Positions 1-8,948 of a DNA stretch of 64,000 bases are shown here, in pieces (position 1 is the first letter of the stretch; every line of letters begins with the position of its first letter). The notes under the pieces are model-generated. The model was not told the origin of the DNA and made no database searches. It was given only the letters and a program-made list of their open reading frames with translations. Position numbers and translations under genes: made by a program. The DNA comes from Candidatus Gastranaerophilales bacterium (GTDB taxonomy: Bacteria; Cyanobacteriota; Vampirovibrionia; Gastranaerophilales; Gastranaerophilaceae): contig UNSJ01000003.1 in the NCBI GenBank assembly GCA_900548405.1, positions 6,603 to 70,602 of the forward strand. Reading direction: 5' to 3'.

Positions 1-226
1 TGTTCAAAGCATTTTTAGCACTGGCAACAAAAGACTTAAGAAATACTTTTACCTGTTCATTAGTCAGCATATCGCATTCGCAAAAAGCACAACCGAGCTT
101 TGGAATATCTCTTATTTCAGAAAATACTCTATCAGGCAATCTTCCTGTAAAAGTCTGCTTATTTTCGGCACAAGCTTTATGTTTATTATAATAGCTGCTA
201 TTTATAACAGGGTTTATTGTAAGCAT
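1..226 (-). CDS. Hypothetical protein with cysteine cluster, 3' end cut by window edge
   Basis: An open frame runs from an ATG at 226 to the window edge, giving about 75 residues without a stop. The visible part contains FTGRLPDRVFSEIRD followed by a tight cysteine cluster, LGCAFCECDMLTNEQV. The cluster could bind a metal such as zinc. The start follows AT-rich DNA without a clear Shine-Dalgarno. I do not recognise the family. The gene is transcribed away from the tRNA-Leu gene that lies just upstream on the same strand. The C-terminus is missing, so no function is proposed. Confidence 0.55.
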   Translation of the reverse strand, partial: MLTINPVINSSYYNKHKACAENKQTFTGRLPDRVFSEIRDIPKLGCAFCECDMLTNEQVKVFLKSFVASAKNALN

Positions 227-270
227 ATTTTATATAATACACCTAAATAAAATTTTTTGATAGCAAAAAA

Positions 271-352
271 TGTCGAAGAAGGGACTCGAACCCTCAAGGC
301 GTTAACCACACGAACCTGAATCGTGCGCGTCTACCAATTTCGCCACTTCGAC
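271..352 (-). tRNA. tRNA-Leu (anticodon CAG)
   Basis: On the minus strand the sequence folds as a class II tRNA. The acceptor stem is GTCGAAG/CTTCGAC with discriminator A. The D-arm contains AATTGGTAGACGCG. The anticodon stem CACGA/TCGTG encloses loop TTCAGGT, so the anticodon is CAG. A long variable arm and the T-arm GGGTTCGAGTCCC follow. The long variable arm and the anticodon agree on leucine. CCA is not encoded. Confidence 0.95.
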
Positions 353-433
353 ATTTAAGTTAATTATTCTTTTTTCAACACATTTACCATACTGTTATGG
401 CGGATGAGCTCTAAGCAACACTGCACTGAGCCG

Positions 434-1033
434 CTATTTTATCTTTTTGAAAAATTCATCAGATATCAACTGAGAATATTTACTTTTTTCATTCACTGAA
501 ATCAAAAGTCTTGGTGAACCGTCTTTTGTTTCTACTGTTGAAATTATACCACTTACATCACCAATAGGCAGTTTTTTAACTTTTGCTTCAAATTTCACAT
601 AAGGAACTTCCTGTCCGTATGAATTTAGTGTACCGCGTTTTGTAACGTGCAGTTCATCAACTGATACTGCCTGATATTTAATTTTGCTTACTGATTTTTT
701 AAGCTTTTCTTCAACATTATCAGACTTAATATCTTCAGGCGTTAATATCGCATTATCACCTGATTCTACAACAAACATCTTTTGTCCTGAAGCTTTATGT
801 TCAGCTACAACCGCGTTATAACCCATTATACCTGCGGCTTTTTCAAGTTCGAATTCATCATCTATTTTAGAAAAATCACCGACCTTTTTAGCCCTTTCGA
901 GCATGACATCTTTTGAGGGATTGAAAAAATCTCCTAAATATCCGCTAAGCAATTCTTTGCCGCCAAGTGACATAAAACCCACCACAGCAAGCGTAAGGAT
1001 TATTGCTCTTAAAATATTTTTTAAACAACCCAT
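434..1033 (-). CDS. Membrane-anchored protein of unknown function
   Basis: The product has 199 residues. A hydrophobic N-terminal segment (about residues 9-24, AIILTLAVVGFMSLGG) looks like an uncleaved signal anchor, so the remaining 170 residues are probably outside the cytoplasm. That part is rich in charged and beta-prone segments and has no motif I recognise. The start is supported by AAGGA seven bases upstream of the ATG. The gene is divergent from mutS, with only about 37 bases between the two start codons. Function unknown. Confidence 0.7.
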   Translation of the reverse strand: MGCLKNILRAIILTLAVVGFMSLGGKELLSGYLGDFFNPSKDVMLERAKKVGDFSKIDDEFELEKAAGIMGYNAVVAEHKASGQKMFVVESGDNAILTPEDIKSDNVEEKLKKSVSKIKYQAVSVDELHVTKRGTLNSYGQEVPYVKFEAKVKKLPIGDVSGIISTVETKDGSPRLLISVNEKSKYSQLISDEFFKKIK

Positions 1034-1034
1034 A

Positions 1035-1063
1035 TTGAAATCCTTGTCATGTTATAATATTAT
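1035..1063 (+). promoter_or_regulatory. Promoter of mutS, likely leaderless
   Basis: TTGAAA (1035-1040), a 17-base spacer and TATTAT (1058-1063) lie directly before the mutS ATG at 1071. No Shine-Dalgarno is present. A start site about seven bases after the -10 box would fall at or next to the start codon. Confidence 0.6.
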
Positions 1064-1070
1064 TATAACT

Positions 1071-3647
1071 ATGAAAAAGTCAGAAATCAATCATATCAAT
1101 ACTGCTGACATTAAGGTGGAAGATTTAACACCCGCGATGCAGGAATATTTAAAAGTAAAACACCAAAATCCGGATAAGATTTTGCTTTACAGGCTTGGAG
1201 ATTTTTACGAAACTTTCTTTGAAGACGCTGTTGTAATGTCTAAAGAGCTTGAACTTACGCTTACAGGACGCGAACAGGGTAAATTCGGAAGAATTCCACT
1301 TGCAGGTATTCCTGCAAAAGCAATTAACGGCTATATTGAAAAGCTTGTTCAAAAAAATTATAAAGTGGTTATCTGCGACCAGCTTGAAGATCCTAAATTT
1401 GCTAAAGGGTTAGTTAAAAGAGGTGTTACACGTATTGTAACTTCAGGAACTTTAACTGAAAGTGACTTTTTACAACAAAACTCAAACAACTATATTTGCG
1501 CACTTTTCAAAGATGAAAAAAGCGGTAATTACGGTTTTTCTTATGCTGATATTTCAACCGGTGAATTTAAAGTTACTCAGGCGCCACTGGAACTTATTAT
1601 GGCTGAACTTATAAGATTGCAGCCTGCTGAGGTAGTAGGGCCATCTCAAAAACAAAAAATTATGCCGTTCCAGATTGTTCCTGACGAAAAAATAGATTTG
1701 CCTGAAGAAATTACAAAATTATACAACTGCTCTAAAATTCCTGTGTCAGTATTTGATGAGAATTTTGCTGAAAATAACCTGAAAGCTGTTTTTCAAGCAA
1801 ACAGCCTTGAAGCATTCGGATATAACAGATACAAACTCGGTTTCAGAGCAGCAGGAGCTCTTTTAGCTTATGTTTGGGAAACTCTAAAGGATAATGTTCC
1901 TAAATTTGACAGAATAGAGCCTTATGAGCTTTCTGAATATATGATTCTTGACGGAAGCACAAGGAAAAACCTTGAACTTGTTGAAACTTTAAGGGATAAG
2001 AATAAGTTTGGTTCTCTGCTTTGGTCAATCGATAAAACCAAAACAAATATGGGGGCAAGGCTTCTCAAAAACTGGCTGTGTCAGCCGTTAAAAAATATCG
2101 ACGATATTTTGACAAGACAAAACTCTATTACAGAACTGGTTGAGAAAAGCGATGAACGTATTAATATCACCAATTGTCTTGAAAAAATCTATGATATTCA
2201 AAGACTTGCAACAAGAATGTCTAACAGTTCAGCTAACCCGAAAGATTTCTTGAGTTTAAAGACCTCATTATCTATACTTCCTGAACTGCTTGATGCTGCT
2301 TCAACACTTGAATTTAACCCGTTAAAAGGTATTGAAGAATACAAAAATGAAATTATTGAGTATACAGAATTAATAGAACGTACAATTTCTGAAACAGCAC
2401 CTAATTTAATAAAAGAAGGCGGAATAATAAAACCTGGTGTTTCAGGTGAATTGGATTACTTCCGCGAGTTATTGACAGGCGGTGAAAACTGGTTAAAACA
2501 ATATGAAGAAACCGAAAAAGAAAAATCAGGTATAAAATCTTTAAAAGTCGGATTTAACAAGGTCTTCGGATACTTTATCGAAATCTCAAATTCTTATCTT
2601 AACCAAATTCCTGAAGGCTATATAAGAAAACAAACTTTGACAAACGGCGAAAGATTTATAACAGAAGATTTGAAAAAACACGAAGATGATGTACTTTCAG
2701 CCAGATTTAAATCGACCGAACTTGAATATAAATTATTCTGTGATTTTAGAGAATACTCAAAAGAATTCGTAACTAAAATCAGAGAAATAGCAGACTGTAT
2801 TGCAAAATGTGATGTTTACGCAGGTCTTGCTCAGGCTGCCGTTGAAAACAATTATTGTAAGCCGATAATTGATGATTCCGATGATTTTATAATTAAAAAC
2901 GGACGTCATGCTGTTTTGGAAAAAATTCTTCCGCTGGGTGAATACGTTGCAAACGATTTGGAGTTGAAATGCAACAGTTCGGATTCTACACAATTCATGA
3001 TTCTGACAGGACCTAATATGGCAGGTAAATCAACCTATATGAGGCAAAATGCATTAATTGCAATACTTGCTCAAATAGGTTCCTGGGTTCCTGCTGATTT
3101 CGCTAAAATCGGTATTATTGACAAAATATTTACACGTGTAGGCGCTTCGGATGATTTGACACTCGGTCAATCAACATTTATGGTTGAAATGATTGAAACA
3201 GCTTGCATTTTAAACTCTGCCACCGACAGAAGTTTTATTCTCCTTGATGAAATAGGCAGAGGAACAAGTACATATGACGGGGTTGCAATTGCATGGTCTG
3301 TTGCCGAATACATCGCTACAAAAATAAAAGCTAGATGTATTTTTGCTACACATTATCATGAATTAAACGTTATGACTAAAACTTATCCGCAAATCAAAAA
3401 CTACCGAATTACAATCAGCGAGGAAAACGGCGAGATTGAATTTTTAAGAAAAATCGTTCAAGGCGGAGCAAGCAAAAGCTATGGTATTCAGGTTGCTAAA
3501 ATGGCAGGGCTTCCAAATGCAGTTATCAGACGTTCTGAGGATTTAATGACAAGAATGCAGAGAGATTTTTCAAATAATCTTTCTACCCGTAAAAAATCCG
3601 CAGATGCACCGAGCGTTGACATTCCTCAGCTTAATTTATTTAATTAA
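1071..3647 (+). CDS. mutS: DNA mismatch repair protein MutS
   Basis: MutS recognises mismatches and starts repair. The 858-residue product has the N-terminal mismatch-binding motif GDFYETFFEDA near residue 43, with the Phe-x-Glu that contacts the mismatch. The lever and clamp domains follow, then the C-terminal ATPase with Walker A GPNMAGKST near residue 647, Walker B ILLDEIGRGT near 724 and the conserved FATHYHEL. Length is normal for the family. I use the ATG at 1071 because residues from there match the family start and an upstream extension would run through the promoter. There is no ribosome-binding site, in line with a leaderless message. mutL is not in the window. Confidence 0.97.
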   Translation: MKKSEINHINTADIKVEDLTPAMQEYLKVKHQNPDKILLYRLGDFYETFFEDAVVMSKELELTLTGREQGKFGRIPLAGIPAKAINGYIEKLVQKNYKVVICDQLEDPKFAKGLVKRGVTRIVTSGTLTESDFLQQNSNNYICALFKDEKSGNYGFSYADISTGEFKVTQAPLELIMAELIRLQPAEVVGPSQKQKIMPFQIVPDEKIDLPEEITKLYNCSKIPVSVFDENFAENNLKAVFQANSLEAFGYNRYKLGFRAAGALLAYVWETLKDNVPKFDRIEPYELSEYMILDGSTRKNLELVETLRDKNKFGSLLWSIDKTKTNMGARLLKNWLCQPLKNIDDILTRQNSITELVEKSDERINITNCLEKIYDIQRLATRMSNSSANPKDFLSLKTSLSILPELLDAASTLEFNPLKGIEEYKNEIIEYTELIERTISETAPNLIKEGGIIKPGVSGELDYFRELLTGGENWLKQYEETEKEKSGIKSLKVGFNKVFGYFIEISNSYLNQIPEGYIRKQTLTNGERFITEDLKKHEDDVLSARFKSTELEYKLFCDFREYSKEFVTKIREIADCIAKCDVYAGLAQAAVENNYCKPIIDDSDDFIIKNGRHAVLEKILPLGEYVANDLELKCNSSDSTQFMILTGPNMAGKSTYMRQNALIAILAQIGSWVPADFAKIGIIDKIFTRVGASDDLTLGQSTFMVEMIETACILNSATDRSFILLDEIGRGTSTYDGVAIAWSVAEYIATKIKARCIFATHYHELNVMTKTYPQIKNYRITISEENGEIEFLRKIVQGGASKSYGIQVAKMAGLPNAVIRRSEDLMTRMQRDFSNNLSTRKKSADAPSVDIPQLNLFN

Positions 3648-3720
3648 TTTTTGTAAAAAAGAGAGTATTATTATAACAAAAATTATTCTGTTCGGGTTTA
3701 AATTAAACAGGAGAATTTTT

Positions 3721-4254
3721 ATGTCAGGTTTAGATGTCAACAAAGTTACGGTACCGCCTCAGCTTCAAAGTGTAGAAGCCATTGAAAAAGAGCAGCCAAA
3801 AGCAGCTGAAATTAAGTCTGCAGTAATTCCTAATGAAAAACCTGATACATTTGAAAAAAGTTCTGAACAGGAAGAAGCTGTTAAGGAAACTAAACAGAAT
3901 AAAAAAACTGAAAAAACTCCCAAAACCTTTAAAGAAAAACTCGCAGGATTTTGCAAAACATTTGTAAAAACAGGTGAATATTTGAAAGCAACCGGAGCAA
4001 CAGTAATATACGGCGGTCTTGCAGCAGGTGCAATCATGTTTTCTAACTGGCTTGTAAAAGGCTGGTCAAAAGTATTCAAAAAACAAATTCCGTTTAAAGA
4101 AATGTTTAACAAGCCGTTAAAATGCGTCAGCAAACCTGCAAAAATTTGGGCAGGAGTGGCATTTGCAGCCATTGGCGGATTTGAATTTGCAAAAGCATAT
4201 TTAAAAGCAAACCAGCACAGTGCAAATGTTGATCACAAATTAAAAACACATTAA
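3721..4254 (+). CDS. Lineage-type small membrane protein of unknown function
   Basis: The 177-residue product begins with a charged, low-complexity region (residues 1-75, rich in Lys and Glu, including KQNKKTEKTPKTFKEK). Two hydrophobic stretches follow, near residues 93-112 (ATVIYGGLAAGAIMFSNWLV) and 143-158 (IWAGVAFAAIGGFEFA). AGGAG lies seven bases before the ATG. The layout resembles the two proteins at 15502 and 15970: a disordered part plus glycine- and alanine-rich membrane segments. I do not recognise the family. It sits alone between mutS and a minus-strand gene. Confidence 0.7.
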   Translation: MSGLDVNKVTVPPQLQSVEAIEKEQPKAAEIKSAVIPNEKPDTFEKSSEQEEAVKETKQNKKTEKTPKTFKEKLAGFCKTFVKTGEYLKATGATVIYGGLAAGAIMFSNWLVKGWSKVFKKQIPFKEMFNKPLKCVSKPAKIWAGVAFAAIGGFEFAKAYLKANQHSANVDHKLKTH

Positions 4255-4257
4255 TAA

Positions 4258-4482
4258 CTAAATTGTGAAGAACTCCAGAAAATCTGCATTCATTAGACCT
4301 TGAGTTTCACCTCCGTTTAAGAAAATAAACACCTGAGGATCATCAATATTTAAGGTTTCAAATTGCATGTTTTTATCAACCGCTTCCATTTCATTATCTT
4401 GCGGCAACACAATCCGCTGTGAAATATTTTCATCTTCAGGACAAATTTCCTCTAAAATTAAATCCAAGTCAGTGTCAGTCAT
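4258..4482 (-). CDS. Small acidic hypothetical protein
   Basis: The 74-residue product is strongly acidic (MTDTDLDLILEEICPEDEN at the start), with a hydrophobic DDPQVFIFLNGGETQGL stretch in the middle. No signal peptide or known motif is visible. A GAGG ribosome-binding site precedes the ATG. The 54 bases between it and tgt contain TTGAAA and TAATAT boxes on this strand, so it may have its own promoter. It converges with the plus-strand gene ending at 4254, three bases away. Function unknown. Confidence 0.55.
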   Translation of the reverse strand: MTDTDLDLILEEICPEDENISQRIVLPQDNEMEAVDKNMQFETLNIDDPQVFIFLNGGETQGLMNADFLEFFTI

Positions 4483-4536
4483 ACATTAAACCTCATTATT
4501 TCATATATTATGTTAATAATGATTTTTCAATGTAAG

Positions 4537-5661
4537 TCAAGCTAAATCAGCATAATGCTCATTATAAAAATCTTCAAATCTGTCTTGTAATATAGCTTTG
4601 CGTGCAGTTTTAGCAAAATCAATCAAGAACTTTGAATTATGTATTGAAAGCAGAGTAGCTGCTGTACTTTCACCGCATCTCCACAAATGTCTTACATAAG
4701 CTCTTGAATGGTTTTTGCAGGTATAACAATTGCAGCCTTCAACAAGCGGTCTGTCATCTTCATGAAATTCTTTATTTTTAATATTCTTTTTGCCTTCCCA
4801 AGTAAAGAATGAACCGTGACGAGCATTTCGTGTCGGAAGCACACAGTCAAACATATCAATACCGCGTTTAATTCCGTCCAGTAAATCCTCAGGAGTACCT
4901 ACGCCCATAAGATATCTAGGTTTATACTTAGGCAGAAGCGGAGCCGTGAATTCAACAAAATGATTCATTATATCTTTTGTTTCTCCTACGCTTAAACCTC
5001 CTATGGCGTATCCTACTGCGTCATATGATGAAATAACTGCAGCGCTTTCTTGTCTTAAATCATCAAAAAATGCCCCCTGTACAATAGGGAATAAAGCCTG
5101 ACGGGGGTTTGTTTTCGCTTTAAAACATCTTTCAAGCCATCTGTGGGTTCGTTCCATAGCTTTTTTAGCCGTGTCATAATCACAAGGGAACGGTGCACAC
5201 TGGTCAAACGCCATAATTATATCTGCGCCAATATCCTGCTGAATTTCCATAGAAACTTCAGGATTAATAAAATGTTTTTTACCGTCTTTAGGATCTCTGA
5301 ATTCTACGCCATCTTCAGTAATTTTATTCAAATGAGCAAGAGAAAACACCTGAAATCCGCCTGAATCCGTAAGCACAGGTTTATGCCAGTTCATCCAGCC
5401 ATGAATACCGCCGAATTTTTTAATCAGCTTTGTACCTGCTCTAAGATATAAGTGATAGGAATTTGCAAGGATAATTTGCGCTCCGGTATCTTCTATCTGA
5501 TCGCAAGTTAAAGTCTTGACAGCTGAATTAGTGCCGACAGGCATAAAAATAGGAGTTTCAATTATTCCGTGCGGAGTTGTTAAAATTCCTGCTCTTGCAC
5601 CTGTCTGTTTACACTCGTGCACAAGTTCGTATTTAAAATATTCATGTGCATTGTCACGCAT
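4537..5661 (-). CDS. tgt: Queuine/preQ1 tRNA-guanine transglycosylase
   Basis: This enzyme exchanges guanine 34 of GUN-anticodon tRNAs for preQ1, the committed step of tRNA queuosine formation. The 374-residue product has the substrate motif DSGGFQVFS (catalytic Asp near residue 99), FDCVLPTRNARHG with the second catalytic Asp, and a C-terminal zinc site CNCYTCKNHSRAYVRHL. I choose ATG 5661, whose A is the last base of the ndk stop codon (TGATG). A GTG one codon upstream is also possible. The overlap suggests translational coupling with ndk. Other queuosine genes are not next to it. Confidence 0.96.
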   Translation of the reverse strand: MRDNAHEYFKYELVHECKQTGARAGILTTPHGIIETPIFMPVGTNSAVKTLTCDQIEDTGAQIILANSYHLYLRAGTKLIKKFGGIHGWMNWHKPVLTDSGGFQVFSLAHLNKITEDGVEFRDPKDGKKHFINPEVSMEIQQDIGADIIMAFDQCAPFPCDYDTAKKAMERTHRWLERCFKAKTNPRQALFPIVQGAFFDDLRQESAAVISSYDAVGYAIGGLSVGETKDIMNHFVEFTAPLLPKYKPRYLMGVGTPEDLLDGIKRGIDMFDCVLPTRNARHGSFFTWEGKKNIKNKEFHEDDRPLVEGCNCYTCKNHSRAYVRHLWRCGESTAATLLSIHNSKFLIDFAKTARKAILQDRFEDFYNEHYADLA

Positions 5662-6131
5662 CACTCATCAACGCCTTCTGTAACAAGTTCCATCATATTT
5701 TTATAGTTAGTGCAAAGTTCTTCGGGCTTAAAGTAAATATTGATTTCTCTTTCTGCACTTTCTACACTGTCTGAACCGTGAACAGTATTGTATTCTTTTA
5801 ACTGAGCGTAATCTGCTCTGATAGAACCAACGTCAGCTTCGCAAGGGTCAGTAACACCTAAAAGGTGGCGAACGCCTTGTACAGCTTTATAACCTTGAAA
5901 TACCATTGCAACTATCGGTCCGCTTGTAATATATTTTACAAGATTAGGATAAAAAGGTTTTCCTATGTGCTCTTCATAATGCTTTGCTGCTATTTCTTCT
6001 GTAACTTGAAGCATTTTCAGACCAATCATTTTATAACCTTTTTTTTCAAAACGGCTTATAATTTCACCGATAAATCCTCTTTTTACTCCATCCGGCTTTA
6101 TAGCCACAAATGTTCTTTCCTCTGTATGCAT
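5661..6131 (-). CDS. ndk: Nucleoside diphosphate kinase
   Basis: The enzyme transfers the terminal phosphate between nucleoside triphosphates and diphosphates through a phosphohistidine. The product has 156 residues, slightly longer than the usual 140-150. It carries the start ERTFVAIKPDGVKRG, RHLLGVTDP and the active-site region NTVHGSDSVESAEREI (His near residue 118). The start at 6131 follows GGAGG by eight bases; upstream in-frame starts have no such site. It overlaps tgt by one base and is probably cotranscribed with it. Confidence 0.96.
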   Translation of the reverse strand: MHTEERTFVAIKPDGVKRGFIGEIISRFEKKGYKMIGLKMLQVTEEIAAKHYEEHIGKPFYPNLVKYITSGPIVAMVFQGYKAVQGVRHLLGVTDPCEADVGSIRADYAQLKEYNTVHGSDSVESAEREINIYFKPEELCTNYKNMMELVTEGVDE

Positions 6132-6180
6132 GTGTATTTCCTCCATATAGAGCAATTGTAACACAAACAGGGATTTATTG

Positions 6181-7437
6181 CTACATTCTGCACAAAGGTA
6201 TCATTTTAAACATATAAGGCGGCATTCCAAGCTTTATAAGTACTTGCTTAAACTCATCCGAATATTTCGTGTAGTCGCCTTCCGATGCAACAGCTATGTA
6301 TTCCAATCTGCTTGTATAAGCATAGTCCGCATGGTAATCTTTAATTCCGCTTCTTGTAAGTTCATCTCTATACCAGTTCTTATTTGAATAGGTTCCGAAT
6401 TTGTAATTTAAGTCAATGTCATCAATGTAATTATTTTTTCTTTCCAAGTATCTTATCTGCACCAAATCATCATCTGCAATTCCATTGGAAGAATCTTTAA
6501 GTGTATCATTTATGTGCGTAAGTTCATGGCGCAGTGCATATTTTATGTAATCTTTATTTTTTATTATAACGAAGTCACTGTTCTTAAATGTATACGCTTT
6601 ATCGGTGCTGTCAACTCCCATAGTTGCGGTTACATAAATAAATGATGGAGTTATTGCTTTTCCGAGAGATTCACTGCGCCATTGAGAAAGTTCTTTGTCT
6701 ATATATTCCGCATTATCAATATCGTCAGGTTCCGATAAAAAGACGTACGTATTAAACTTTTCTGCTATATCAAGGCATTTTTCTTTTGTAGCTTGCGGCA
6801 ATGTATCGGAATAGAACTTTTTATAGAAATACATGCAAGTATCTTTATCTGTATTTCTGTATTTATACAAAAACTCCAATAAGTAATTTTGTCCCGCTTC
6901 TTTATTAAAATCTTTGGCAAAACGGGTTTTACCAGCGTCAAGTTCTTCGCATAGAAGCTTTTTGGCAGTCTTTCCGTTTACATTTTCCCTGCGTTTTATT
7001 GATCTTGCTTTTGTCCTAAATTTATTAAGTCCTTCGTCATAAAACGGTGCATATTTTGAGTATTTATTATACTTACCGTTCTGCTCATTTTCAACATCCA
7101 ACATTAATATTATTTTGTTATATGCTTCATCAATTTGTTTATTATATTTATTATCAGAAAATGGAGATGTTAACTCGGTCAAAATATCTGCAGAGGCATT
7201 AAGAACAAATTCATCGTTGACTGTTGACATTTTTTCAAGAATTTGTTTTTCTAATTTTTCTTTATTCCAGGTCTGAGGTAAAACTTTTAAACTCTTGACT
7301 ATGTATTCTTTTAATTCGGAATTTGTACTTGTAAATGTGTCCTCTTTTTCAGCAGGCTCCAAGCAGCAAGTATTGTTATAATAAGATGAGAAATTAATTT
7401 TATTATTTGTGTATAAATTTAGAGGTAATATGCGCAT
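6181..7437 (-). CDS. Probable secreted or cytoplasmic zinc metalloprotease-like protein
   Basis: The product has about 418 residues. The only motif I can name is HELTHINDTL near residue 320, a HExxH zinc-protease signature, in KYALRHELTHINDTLKD. The C-terminal region is rich in Tyr and Asp (RLEYIAVASEGDYTKYS), which recalls other HExxH proteins whose later Glu completes the zinc site. No clear signal peptide is seen. The start is uncertain: ATG 7437 is preceded by a TATTAT box rather than a Shine-Dalgarno, and ATG 7473 would add 12 hydrophobic residues. Substrate and family are unknown. Confidence 0.6.
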   Translation of the reverse strand: MRILPLNLYTNNKINFSSYYNNTCCLEPAEKEDTFTSTNSELKEYIVKSLKVLPQTWNKEKLEKQILEKMSTVNDEFVLNASADILTELTSPFSDNKYNKQIDEAYNKIILMLDVENEQNGKYNKYSKYAPFYDEGLNKFRTKARSIKRRENVNGKTAKKLLCEELDAGKTRFAKDFNKEAGQNYLLEFLYKYRNTDKDTCMYFYKKFYSDTLPQATKEKCLDIAEKFNTYVFLSEPDDIDNAEYIDKELSQWRSESLGKAITPSFIYVTATMGVDSTDKAYTFKNSDFVIIKNKDYIKYALRHELTHINDTLKDSSNGIADDDLVQIRYLERKNNYIDDIDLNYKFGTYSNKNWYRDELTRSGIKDYHADYAYTSRLEYIAVASEGDYTKYSDEFKQVLIKLGMPPYMFKMIPLCRM

Positions 7438-7503
7438 ACAATAATAAAATCCAAACATGTTTTTTCTGAACACAATTTGGATTTTATTTTTATATTTATT
7501 AAT

Positions 7504-8907
7504 TTATCTTATTTTGTAATATTTAGATTTTGAAGATTTATAAATACCAATATTGTAATTGCTTTTCAAAGTCACATTAATATTTTCACTGCTTGACGCT
7601 TTATCTGACATCAATAAAATATAATTTCCTACCTTATCTGCAAGTTCCTGATTATCAATATCTTTTGTTCTAATTACAATTCCTAAATTCTTATTATCTT
7701 TTTCACCGTACTGAGCATAACTGAAAACGTCGAGATTTAATTCTTTAGCAAGCTTATCAGGAAAAACAGTCTTTTTTTCAAAAATATTTTTTGCAGCAAC
7801 AGAACCCGCAAGAATAGGAACTGAAAACAACAAAGCAACAATGACTGATACAATAATGACAGTAGAATCCGTTTTATCAGGATAAAGTTTTTTTATATTC
7901 TCTTTTGATACTACAAAACTTTTCACAGAAAAATCATGTAATGTCTGACGGTTTTTGTTAAACAAAAATATAAGAACAAAAACAAAATATAAAAATAATA
8001 AAATTGTTAAAGGTAAAACATTTTTAATATCAAACATATGGTATTCAGGAAGCACAGTTACCATCGCACCTGAAAAAGCTCCAACAGCATATACACAAAT
8101 AACAAAAATCAAAGCTCTTAAAAATGATTTTCCGACAGGAAGATATTCATTGTTTCTATCAACAACTTTTACAGCAAACAACTTTTTGCCGATTGTCTGA
8201 CCTTTGCAAAGAACGCTATTCATCAAACCAAAGTATAAAAGATAAACAACAGCACCAATAATTATTCCGTAACCTCCGATTTCAAACCATAAAGATGCAC
8301 CTGCAGCCCCGATTAGAACTCCTGCTATTTTTAAAATAATTGCGGTATCAAGGAAATAAGCTCCTATTCTTTTCCAAAACACAACAACTGTTGAAGCATC
8401 AACAACATCATTACTCGGTTCATCTTGAGAATTTTCAACAGGTTCTTTTTCCTTTATAGAAAATTTACCCGGAATTAAAAGCATTGCAAAGCCGACAGCA
8501 CTTAATGCCAAACTCAACATTCCGTATGCCGTAGATTTTATCGGAATAAAATACATAGACAAAGTTAAGATAACCACAGATATGGCAATTAAAAAACTCC
8601 TTTGTCTGTCAGCAGATATATCATATAGCCGCTTTGTATTATTTATAAAACTTAAAAAGCAACCCAGTGAAATCAAAATAAGCCATATTGCTAAATCTTC
8701 TATTGAAGCAGTTCTAATAATAGAAATCATATTTGTATTAATTCCAGCTACTGAATTTTCCATTATAGTTTGGAAAACAGAACGGCAGAAGAAAAATTGC
8801 ATAGCCGACAAAACAATAGCTATAACCAAACCGATTAAAAAATAATATTTTCGTCCTAAATACCCTTCAATACTGAACGGATTTAAATTTTCCTTAACTT
8901 CTTCCAT
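7504..8907 (-). CDS. DUF805-RDD multi-domain integral membrane protein
   Basis: The 467-residue protein starts with a DUF805-like region (GYLGRKYYFLIGLVIAI, then TM helices to about residue 150, with NTKRLYDISADRQRS). A central RDD domain (about residues 175-335) begins FWKRIGAYFLDTAIILK and contains GQTIGKKLFAVKVVD and NRQTLHDFSVKSFVV. A further TM segment (STVIIVSVIVALLFSVPILA) leads to a C-terminal domain of about 90 residues that is probably outside the cytoplasm. DUF805 and RDD proteins have roles in transport or envelope stress, but none is proven here. GGAG lies before the ATG. Confidence 0.8.
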   Translation of the reverse strand: MEEVKENLNPFSIEGYLGRKYYFLIGLVIAIVLSAMQFFFCRSVFQTIMENSVAGINTNMISIIRTASIEDLAIWLILISLGCFLSFINNTKRLYDISADRQRSFLIAISVVILTLSMYFIPIKSTAYGMLSLALSAVGFAMLLIPGKFSIKEKEPVENSQDEPSNDVVDASTVVVFWKRIGAYFLDTAIILKIAGVLIGAAGASLWFEIGGYGIIIGAVVYLLYFGLMNSVLCKGQTIGKKLFAVKVVDRNNEYLPVGKSFLRALIFVICVYAVGAFSGAMVTVLPEYHMFDIKNVLPLTILLFLYFVFVLIFLFNKNRQTLHDFSVKSFVVSKENIKKLYPDKTDSTVIIVSVIVALLFSVPILAGSVAAKNIFEKKTVFPDKLAKELNLDVFSYAQYGEKDNKNLGIVIRTKDIDNQELADKVGNYILLMSDKASSSENINVTLKSNYNIGIYKSSKSKYYKIR

Positions 8908-8948
8908 TACCTGCTCCTAAATTTCTCTTTAAACGAATGATAACATTT

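Noticed and set aside
903-1070. A 56-residue N-terminal extension of MutS
   Set aside because: It would run through the promoter and the divergent gene, and the family start matches ATG 1071.
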